From NCBI GenBank assembly GCA_005882055.1, contig VBGQ01000007.1, positions 1 through 9,000 of the forward strand: DNA of 9,000 nt, given 5' to 3'. Under the pieces are notes generated by a model. That model saw nothing but the letters and a program-made list of their open reading frames with translations. It made no database searches and was not told the origin of the DNA. The position numbers and the translations under genes are program-made. Of this stretch, positions 1 to 5,283 are shown piece by piece. Source of the stretch: Chloroflexota bacterium. GTDB lineage: Bacteria > Chloroflexota > Limnocylindria > QHBO01. Position 1 is the first letter of the stretch. Every line of letters begins with the position of its first letter.

Positions 1-500
1 CGGCGGGTCTGGTGATCGAGGCTGCCGAAGGGCTCGTCCATGAGCAAGAGCCTGGGTGCCAGCACCAGGGCACGCGCGAGGGCTACCCGCTGGCGCATCC
101 CACCGCTGAGCTCGCCCGGCACCCGATCGGCAAAGGCGGCGAGCCCGACTCGTTCGAGCTGTTCGATGGCACGGCGCCTGGCTTCACGCTTCGAGAGCCC
201 CCGGTTGCGCAAACCGAAGGCGACGTTGTCGCGCACGGTCAGCCAATCAAAGAGGTTGTGCTGCTGAAAGATCAGGATCGAGTCGCGACGCGGACCGACG
301 ACGTCCTCTCCGTCCACTGTGATGGTGCCGCGAGTCGGGTTTTGCAGGCCCGCGATCAGCTCCAAAAGAGTCGTCTTGCCGCACCCGGTTGGTCCGACCA
401 GAGCGGTCAAGGATCCAGATTCGAGCTTCAGGTCGACCTGGTCGAGCACGCGATGCTGACCGAAGTCCCGGCAGACATCGGTGATGCGTATCTCAGGCAT
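1..500 (-). CDS. ABC transporter ATP-binding protein, SsuB/TauB/NrtD type (3' end cut off)
   Basis: Cytoplasmic ATPase that should power the permease encoded just upstream. The 166 residues visible start MPEIRITDVC. They contain Walker A GPTGCGKT (about 36-43), a Q-loop in FQQHNLFDWL (about 78-87), the ABC signature LSGGMRQR (131-138), Walker B LLLMDEP (151-157) and a D-loop (GSLDHQTR). The LSGGMRQR signature and the DEPFGSLD sequence are typical of the nitrate/sulfonate/taurine importer ATPases. The H-loop and C-terminus lie outside the window. The ATG overlaps the permease stop by 8 nt (ATGCCTGA), so the two are translationally coupled. It is the last visible gene of the cysteine-leader operon. 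Family assignment is firm. The exact substrate cannot be read from an ATPase. Confidence 0.95.
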   Translation of the reverse strand, partial: MPEIRITDVCRDFGQHRVLDQVDLKLESGSLTALVGPTGCGKTTLLELIAGLQNPTRGTITVDGEDVVGPRRDSILIFQQHNLFDWLTVRDNVAFGLRNRGLSKREARRRAIEQLERVGLAAFADRVPGELSGGMRQRVALARALVLAPRLLLMDEPFGSLDHQTR

Positions 501-1371
501 CGGCCGCGACCACGCGGGCGCCGCGCGTCTCCCACCACAACAACCGCCGCCTGATCAGCAACAGCAGGCGGTCGAAACCAAAGCCGAGGATTCCGATGGT
601 GACAAGCCCCGCCATCACGAGCTTCATCTGAAATTCCTGCTGGCCGAGGATCACAAGCGAGCCAAGGCCGGAGTTGATGCCCGCCATCTCGCCCGCGAGG
701 ACGGACATCCAGGCGGCAAAAAAGCTCAAGCGGACCGCCGTGGCGACGCCGGGTGCGGCGGCCGGCAAGATCACCCGGAGCCACAGCCGCCAGCCGCTGC
801 TCCCCAGGCTCCGCGCGCTCTTGATGTGCTCCCCCGGCACGCTGCCCAAGGCGGCGACGGTGGCCAGCGTCATGGAGGCCGCGATCCCCATGAAGACGAC
901 GAACACGGCCGCGCCGTCACCGGTTCCAAACAGGACGATCGCGAGCGGGATCCACGCGATAGGCGCGATCGGGGCGAGGATCTGCGCGATCGGCACCCCA
1001 ATCACTCGAGCCAGTGGGATCGCGGAAAGCAGGGTGCCCACGATCAGCCCGCCGCCGACGCCGAGGCCAAAGCCGATGCCGACGCGAATCACGGTCTCGA
1101 CGAGCGAGGCCAGGTAGCTGACCTTGTTGACGCCGAGGCCGACCGACCCCGACGTCTCGATGAGATAGGGAATGAACTGCGAGGGCGGGGGAAGGATCGC
1201 GGGGTTGAGGACCCCCAACCGCGCGCCGGTCTCCCACAGGGTCCCCAGCAAGATCCACGCGGCGATCAGTCCGCCCAAAGAGCGCCAGCCCCAGGCGCGG
1301 CGGCGGGCCGGGCCCTCGGATGAGGGTGGTGCCGGCCCGCGCCAGATCTTGAGGTTGGAAGCCAGACCCAC
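493..1371 (-). CDS. ABC transporter permease, SsuC/TauC-like (BPD_transp_1)
   Basis: Inner-membrane channel subunit of 292 residues, the usual length for this family. It has a polar N-terminal stretch of about 30 residues and a first membrane segment near 33-46. The periplasmic-side sequence LNPAILPPPSQ is common in sulfonate/taurine permeases. Several further hydrophobic segments follow (about 95-118, 125-148, 152-176, 215-240, 250-274). The cytoplasmic EAA loop that docks on the ATPase is visible as SARSLGSSGWRLWLRVILPA (185-204). The start is GTG at 1371, one base after the TGA of the binding-protein gene, and the stop overlaps the ATPase start, so all three ABC genes form one transcript. 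Either a sulfur compound or nitrate/nitrile-type substrates would fit the family. The cysteine leader upstream favours sulfur (inference). Confidence 0.94.
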   Translation of the reverse strand: MGLASNLKIWRGPAPPSSEGPARRRAWGWRSLGGLIAAWILLGTLWETGARLGVLNPAILPPPSQFIPYLIETSGSVGLGVNKVSYLASLVETVIRVGIGFGLGVGGGLIVGTLLSAIPLARVIGVPIAQILAPIAPIAWIPLAIVLFGTGDGAAVFVVFMGIAASMTLATVAALGSVPGEHIKSARSLGSSGWRLWLRVILPAAAPGVATAVRLSFFAAWMSVLAGEMAGINSGLGSLVILGQQEFQMKLVMAGLVTIGILGFGFDRLLLLIRRRLLWWETRGARVVAADA

Positions 1372-1372
1372 G

Positions 1373-2515
1373 TCAGGCCCCGCCTAGCTTGGCTCCGTCC
1401 TGGATCCGCGAATCGAAGACGCTGTCGATGACGTCGCTCTTCAGGTAGCCGAGATCGATTAGATAGCCGACGCCCTTGTGAAGTCCCTGGATGGCGGCGG
1501 TGTCGAGGACCGGCTGCGGTGTCTGCCGCTTGAGGCCCTCGGAAAGGATCGGCTGTGGCACCTGGTAGATGGGCTGGAGCTGGGTGAGCGCTTTTTCGAA
1601 ATCAGAGTCACGAAGCTTGGCCGCTTCGTCGAGCACGTGAAGATACGTCTCGAGCTTGCTCCGGTTCTTCTCGAGGTAGCCAGCCGTGACGTTGACCACG
1701 CAGTCAGACGCCTGCGGGCCCCATACCTGATTGGAGTCGTTGAGGTAGGTGCCGTTGGCCGAGGAAACCACAGTCGCGCCGTAAGGCTGGGCGAGCGATG
1801 CGACGTCGACGCTCTTGTGAATCAGCGCGTCGCCCATCCCGACCATGCTCGGGAAGAAAGTCATGCTGTACTGCGAGTAGCTGCGACCTGCATCGCGGAG
1901 CGTTCCGTAGGTCACGAGCTCCAGCGTGTCCAGGCGTAAGGTGCCCACCTTCAGGCCTTTGTTCGCCGATGCAGCGAGCTCGGCGACGCTCTTCACCGAA
2001 CCCTCGCGAGCGACGAGCTCGATTCCTCCCTTGCCCGAGCCGCCGATGATGCGGAGGTCTTTCTGCCCCCCGTTGTAGGCGGCGATCACGGTGGTCCACG
2101 GGTTGTGCGAGACGTCGATCGCGCCTGTGACCAGGGATTGCAGGTTGGGCGGCGGACCGTCGAACTGGGTGAGGACGACGTTCAAGCCTGCCTTCTTGAA
2201 AAGGCCGTTGATCTGCGCAAGCAGCAGGTGCTGGATGCATCCGGCCGGCAGGTGGCCGACGCGCAGCGTGCTCGCGGCGGTCGCGGCCGGCTCGGACCCG
2301 CAGGCGGCGAGGATCGCCGCAAGCGGGCCGCTCGCCACGATGCCGAATCCGGTGGCGCAGCAGGCACCGAGGAATTTGCGGCGCGTGAGGTCGGAGGCGA
2401 GGACGCGGACTATCCCGTCAGGCGGACTCGTACCCGGCGCGCAACAGCTCAGAACCCCTGAGCCACCGCTGCACCCGCACCCTCCAGACAGGACTGGAAG
2501 AAGTTCAGAGCTCAA
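1373..2515 (-). CDS. ABC substrate-binding lipoprotein, NrtA/SsuA/TauA-like, Tat-exported, with Cys-rich N-terminal extension
   Basis: Solute-binding protein of 380 residues that should hand substrate to the adjacent permease. I place the start at TTG 2515: a GGAGG lies 8 nt upstream, and no ATG, GTG or TTG occurs in frame between it and the twin-arginine motif. The order is an unusual 44-residue pre-signal region with GCGCSGG (Cys 13, 15) and SCCAPG (Cys 24, 25), then the Tat motif TRRKFLGA (RR at 45-46), a hydrophobic core, a lipobox LAAC with lipid-acceptor Cys 72, and the binding domain opening with TLRVGHLPAG near 83. Motifs such as HNPWTTVIAAYNGG and LRIIGGSGKGGIELV fit NMT1/NrtA-type binding proteins. 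The gene overlaps the cation transporter gene by 11 nt and ends 1 nt before the permease. The ligand is unknown. A sulfonate or other organosulfur compound is inferred from the cysteine leader. Homologues of this fold also bind nitrate, thiamine precursors and aromatic acids. Confidence 0.9.
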   Translation of the reverse strand: MSSELLPVLSGGCGCSGGSGVLSCCAPGTSPPDGIVRVLASDLTRRKFLGACCATGFGIVASGPLAAILAACGSEPAATAASTLRVGHLPAGCIQHLLLAQINGLFKKAGLNVVLTQFDGPPPNLQSLVTGAIDVSHNPWTTVIAAYNGGQKDLRIIGGSGKGGIELVAREGSVKSVAELAASANKGLKVGTLRLDTLELVTYGTLRDAGRSYSQYSMTFFPSMVGMGDALIHKSVDVASLAQPYGATVVSSANGTYLNDSNQVWGPQASDCVVNVTAGYLEKNRSKLETYLHVLDEAAKLRDSDFEKALTQLQPIYQVPQPILSEGLKRQTPQPVLDTAAIQGLHKGVGYLIDLGYLKSDVIDSVFDSRIQDGAKLGGA

Positions 2516-3251
2516 TTCGAAAACCTCCGTGATTTGGATTGGAATGGCTGCCGCAGCACTGGCTATCGCCACAGTCGCAGTCGTCGCGCTGAAGCAACAG
2601 GCCGGTGCTCGGAGGAACGGCGCAGCAGTTGACGCCGAGCCACGCGCGGCGGCCGGCAATGGCCGCGATCGCCGCCACCCCGTAGGCAGCCATGGGATCC
2701 GCCCACCACCAGCCCAGGACCGCGTTCAAGCCGAGACCTGTGAGAAGGCAGATCGAGAGATAGGCGCACATCATGTTTTCCATTCCTTCCCGCTTGACCG
2801 CTGAAGAGCCGAGGCGGTCGCCGACGCGGCCCTTGGCCCGGCGCAAGGGCGGTATGACGAGGAGGGAAAGGACGGCGATCACGATGCCGAGCGGGCTGGG
2901 GTCGGGCCGCTCGCCCGAAAGGAGCACCTGGCTCGAGTCGTAGGCGACGTAGGCGGCGAGCAGGAAGTAGGAGACGCCGATCAGACGCTGCGATATCCGC
3001 TCGGCGCGTGCGGAAAGCGCACGGGCGCGGCTGAAGCGCCAGAGCACGATGAGCCCGCCAATCGTCTCGACGGTGACATCGGCCCCGAATCCGACCAGCG
3101 CGGAGGAGGACGCAGGAATCCCCGCGGCCAGGGTCCCGCCGGCTTCGACGGTATGCCACGCGAGTCCGAAGAAGACCAGGGCCTTGGCCCGGAAGATGAG
3201 GCCCTCGCGGGTCAGGACGGGCCTCGCGAGAACGGCCGAAGAAACGCTCAT
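2505..3251 (-). CDS. Cation transporter of the CDF superfamily (divergent, Cys-rich C-terminal tail)
   Basis: Membrane protein of 248 residues, resembling short bacterial cation transporters related to cation diffusion facilitators. Hydrophobic segments lie near 24-44, 50-71, 90-105, 120-135, 163-181 and 186-200. Recognisable family stretches are SALVGFGADVTVETIGGLIV (50-69), the run of small and hydrophobic residues LIGVSYFLLAAYVAY, and CAYLS...LNAVLGWWWADPMAA (162-189). Candidate metal ligands include His33, Glu36, Asp58, Glu62 and Asp185. The canonical HxxxD pairs of classical CDF zinc exporters are not all present. The cytoplasmic-like tail has CC (209-210), CDC (225-227), CC (232-233) and two His, which could bind a soft metal. 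It is the first full-size gene behind the cysteine leader. AAGGAG lies 13 nt before the ATG, a rather long spacing. Its role in an ABC import operon is unclear. Confidence 0.85.
   Translation of the reverse strand: MSVSSAVLARPVLTREGLIFRAKALVFFGLAWHTVEAGGTLAAGIPASSSALVGFGADVTVETIGGLIVLWRFSRARALSARAERISQRLIGVSYFLLAAYVAYDSSQVLLSGERPDPSPLGIVIAVLSLLVIPPLRRAKGRVGDRLGSSAVKREGMENMMCAYLSICLLTGLGLNAVLGWWWADPMAAYGVAAIAAIAGRRAWLGVNCCAVPPSTGLLLQRDDCDCGDSQCCGSHSNPNHGGFRIEL
2513..2528 (-). promoter_or_regulatory. Ribosome binding site and TTG start of the binding-protein gene
   Basis: On the minus strand, GGAGG (2524-2528) is followed by 8 nt and a TTG at 2513-2515. This is the best-placed Shine-Dalgarno in the operon and decides the start. 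The TTG lies upstream of the stop of the overlapping cation transporter gene. A longer reading frame beginning near 2659 would overlap that gene by about 155 nt and has no comparable site. Confidence 0.75.
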
Positions 3252-3261
3252 GGGTTGGTGT

Positions 3262-3358
3262 CTGCTCCTTGGTGGATTGCCGGCGCGCGCAAGCGCGCGG
3301 CTGGTGGCGAGCTGTCGGGCGGCTGGTCAGGCCGCGGTTCGGCTAGCTACAGGAGCAG
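3262..3358 (-). promoter_or_regulatory. Predicted cysteine-responsive attenuator: leader segment complementary to the downstream Shine-Dalgarno
   Basis: In the minus-strand transcript, CTGCTCCT (3351-3358), which spans the last two Cys codons of the leader peptide, is perfectly complementary over 8 nt to AGGAGCAG (3262-3269). The latter contains the Shine-Dalgarno AAGGAG (3265-3270) of the cation transporter gene. Between them lie a GC-only hairpin of 6 bp (3284-3289 with 3294-3299) and a second possible 5-bp hairpin (3319-3323 with 3331-3335), which would bring the two arms close together. No U-tract follows either hairpin, so control of translation fits better than an intrinsic terminator. 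Inferred logic: with cysteine plentiful the ribosome leaves the leader and the Shine-Dalgarno is paired. With cysteine scarce it stalls over the leader arm and leaves the Shine-Dalgarno free. Confidence 0.6.
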
Positions 3359-3426
3359 GTGACGCGCAGGCAGAAGTCGACCGTGCGTCTGGTTGTCAGA
3401 GGCGCGAGAACGGGCAACTTCGCCAT
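3343..3426 (-). CDS. Short leader peptide ending in a Cys cluster (putative cysteine attenuator peptide)
   Basis: A 27-codon reading frame starting at ATG 3426 and stopping at TAG 3343. It ends in TTRRTVDFCLRVTCSCS, with Cys at 19, 24 and 26. The TTRR-V-D-x-C...C-C pattern resembles the short putative leader peptides annotated in front of sulfur-uptake genes in actinobacteria, and polycysteine small ORFs have been shown in mycobacteria to act as cysteine-responsive attenuators. The likely product is not a working protein: translation of its Cys codons senses charged tRNA-Cys. It lies 91 nt before the cation transporter gene. There is no Shine-Dalgarno upstream, but a -10-like TATTCT ends 9 nt before the ATG, which fits a leaderless or nearly leaderless start. 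Confidence 0.72.
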   Translation of the reverse strand: MAKLPVLAPLTTRRTVDFCLRVTCSCS

Positions 3427-3435
3427 GAGCAGATG

Positions 3436-3441
3436 AGAATA
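3436..3441 (-). promoter_or_regulatory. Probable -10 element of the leader-peptide operon
   Basis: TATTCT on the minus strand, followed by 9 nt and the leader ATG. A start of transcription 6-9 nt downstream would give an mRNA with almost no 5' leader, which agrees with the lack of a ribosome binding site. No convincing -35 box is visible at 16-18 nt spacing. An imperfect dyad (TGGTG at 3464-3468, CACCA at 3476-3480) sits upstream and could be an operator. This is weak evidence. Confidence 0.4.
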
Positions 3442-3563
3442 GACGAACAAGGGAGGGTGGCGTTGGTGTGCCGGCCACCACGGTTTTCTCCGGGAACTAT
3501 GGCCTGGCGCCAAGCCACACCTTCGGCCTGCGACGGCGTCGCGACGAGGAGGCTTCCGAACAT

Positions 3564-3569
3564 GGAGGT
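3564..3569 (+). promoter_or_regulatory. Ribosome binding site of the ferredoxin reductase gene
   Basis: GGAGGT followed by 6 nt and ATG at 3576. This fixes the start at the Met directly before the FAD-binding fold, rather than at the in-frame ATG 36 codons further upstream. An out-of-frame ATG at 3572 overlaps the spacer. Confidence 0.75.
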
Positions 3570-3575
3570 ATATGG

Positions 3576-4808
3576 ATGAGTGCGGAAACGATCGTCATCC
3601 TCGGGGCCGGGATGGCGGGCGGCGTCGCGGCTCGGACCTTGCGACAGGAAGGCCTCGACGGCCGTGTCGTCACGATTGGCAACGAACCCACCCCACCTTT
3701 TGGCCGCCCACCTCTGTCGAAGACTTACCTGCGCGGAGAAGAGGAGCTCTCGGGCTGGCTCGTCAATCCAGAAGGGTGGTATGAGTCCAACCGCGTCGAT
3801 CGAGTGGCGGACACGGCCACTCGCATCGACGCCATCACGAGCAAGGTCGAGGTGGGCGCCGGGCGGCCCATCCCTTACGGAAAGCTGCTGCTGACGACAG
3901 GAGGTACGAACAGGCCCCTGGGCGTTCCCGGCGCTGAGCTGCCAGGTGTCTTTCAGCTCCGGTCGGTGGCGGACTGCGATGCGATCAAGCAAGCCGCGCG
4001 TCGCGGCGCTCGCGCCGTCGTGGTGGGTATGGGATTCATCGGGTCGGAGGTCGCCGCCTCCCTGACTCAGATGGGCGTGGAGGTGAGCGCCGTCTTGCCA
4101 GGAGCGGCTCCGCTCGAATCCGTTTTGGGGCCGGAGGTGGGCGAGGTCATGTCGGGCATCCATCGCGACGCGGGCGTGAAGCTCGTGACCGGCGATGAAG
4201 TCGTCCGGTTCGAAGGCGCGAACCGGGTCGAGCGCGCGATCACGAAAGCTGGCGACGAGCTCATTTGCGATCTCGCCGTCGTTGCCGTCGGCATTCGTCC
4301 GACGGTCGATGTACTCGAAGGCACCGGGGTGGCGGTCGACAACGGCGTGATGGTCGACGCCATGTGCCGGACCAACGTTCCTGGAATATTTGCGGCCGGC
4401 GATGTGGCGAACCACCTCCATCCGCTGTTCGGACGGATCCGCGTCGAGCACTACAACAACGCCGAAAAGCAAGGAGCGGCGGCCGCCAGATCCATGCTGG
4501 GATCTGACGCAGCGTACGGCTACATTCATACGTTCTGGTCGGACCAGTACGAACACAAGCTCGAGTACGTCGGCCACGTCCGCGCGTGGGACCGCTTCAT
4601 CATGCGGGGTGCGCCGGAGGAGCGAAAGCTCGTTGGTTTCTACTTGACCGAAGGCGTTTTGCGGGCGACGGTAGGTCTCAATCGCGGCGGAGATCCCGAG
4701 CTGGATGACCGTGACGAGCTCGCCGCCGCCGGCAGATTGATCGCGAGGCAGGCTCGGCCGGAGCCGCTCGCGCTTGCCGACGAATCCGTCGCTCTGGACG
4801 ATCTATGA
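3576..4808 (+). CDS. FAD-dependent NAD(P)H:ferredoxin reductase (rhodocoxin/putidaredoxin reductase type)
   Basis: Soluble flavoprotein of 410 residues, the normal length for reductases that pass electrons from NAD(P)H to a ferredoxin serving a cytochrome P450 or an oxygenase. It has an FAD-binding Rossmann motif GAGMAGG (10-16), a family stretch FGRPPLSKTYL (42-52), ATTGG-like LLTTGG (105-110), the NAD-binding motif VVVGMGFIGSE (148-158), the second FAD contact IFAAGDV (271-277), and the C-terminal reductase domain with VEHYNNAEKQG (290-300) and FWSDQYEHKLEYVG (320-333). No ferredoxin, P450 or Rieske oxygenase lies in the window, so its partner is encoded elsewhere. It is transcribed divergently from the cysteine-leader operon, with about 150 bp between the leader ATG and this start, so common control is possible but not shown. 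Confidence 0.93.
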   Translation: MSAETIVILGAGMAGGVAARTLRQEGLDGRVVTIGNEPTPPFGRPPLSKTYLRGEEELSGWLVNPEGWYESNRVDRVADTATRIDAITSKVEVGAGRPIPYGKLLLTTGGTNRPLGVPGAELPGVFQLRSVADCDAIKQAARRGARAVVVGMGFIGSEVAASLTQMGVEVSAVLPGAAPLESVLGPEVGEVMSGIHRDAGVKLVTGDEVVRFEGANRVERAITKAGDELICDLAVVAVGIRPTVDVLEGTGVAVDNGVMVDAMCRTNVPGIFAAGDVANHLHPLFGRIRVEHYNNAEKQGAAAARSMLGSDAAYGYIHTFWSDQYEHKLEYVGHVRAWDRFIMRGAPEERKLVGFYLTEGVLRATVGLNRGGDPELDDRDELAAAGRLIARQARPEPLALADESVALDDL

Positions 4809-5283
4809 GTGCTCCCCTCGGCTCGAGCAGAACGCGTCAGATTGGTGCAAACTGGAGAGGAAACGGGCAACGAAAGGTCGACTGCGAGACGATCCGAGAG
4901 TGACCGGCGCGCACAGGAGCGCAGATTGGCGCCACGCAATGGTCACAGGGTCCTCGCGCGGGCCAACGGCTCGCTCACACGGGAGCGCAGGGCGGCCCTC
5001 CGACGGATCGAATTTCGCCGTAACGCGCTGGATCGTCGTGCGCCGTACACGGGCGATCTGGGTGACTCGCGCCAAGCAACCACCGCTCCGTGATGGTGCC
5101 GCTTTTGCGGCGCCACCAGCAGCCCTCAGCCCAGATCGCAGATTATGGGCCACTGTTAAGCAATGTGAATCTTGGGGTTGAGCGTGCCGAGAGTTCCCCC
5201 GACGGTCACTCTTTCCCGGCGATCAGCGCTCCCCTCAGGAGGTCCCGCAGTTCGGATAGCTCGCGGCGCCCGAGCCCTCACCA
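4809..5283. other. 475-bp gap without a supportable gene
   Basis: Lies between convergent genes. Open frames of 80-135 codons exist on both strands, but their translations are rich in Arg, Ser and Ala, show no family motif, lack ribosome binding sites and overlap one another. The stretch holds a strong hairpin at 5094-5115 and nothing else I can name. It may be a decayed gene or mobile-element remnant, but I see no terminal repeats or transposase motif. Confidence 0.5.
5094..5115. terminator. GC-rich hairpin between convergent genes, possible bidirectional terminator
   Basis: TGGTGCCGC (5094-5102), loop TTTT, GCGGCGCCA (5107-5115): 9 pairs including one G-U. No T-tract follows on either strand, so it is not a classical intrinsic terminator. 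Its place between convergent genes suits a transcription barrier. It lies about 290 nt past the reductase stop and 170 nt past the oxidoreductase stop. Confidence 0.35.

Noticed and set aside
481..1323. 280-codon open frame on the plus strand opposite the permease
   Set aside because: Extremely Asp/Arg/His/Gly-rich, no hydrophobic core or motif. The opposite strand encodes a textbook permease.
2516..2659. Longer N-terminus of the binding protein starting at TTG 2659
   Set aside because: It would overlap the cation transporter gene by about 155 nt and lacks a ribosome binding site. TTG 2515 has GGAGG at ideal spacing.
3281..3302. GC hairpin 3284-3299 as an intrinsic terminator of the leader
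   Set aside because: No U-tract follows it on the transcribed strand. It is more likely a structural element between the two arms of the attenuator.
3396..4577. 393-codon open frame on the minus strand opposite the ferredoxin reductase
   Set aside because: It mirrors a gene with all the motifs of a flavoprotein reductase. Its translation is rich in Arg, His and Asp with no family motif, a common by-product of GC-rich coding DNA.
5100..5200. Possible zinc-finger or transposase remnant on the plus strand
   Set aside because: A CRFCG-like stretch appears in one frame, but it is interrupted by stop codons and I see no further transposase motif, terminal repeat or target duplication.
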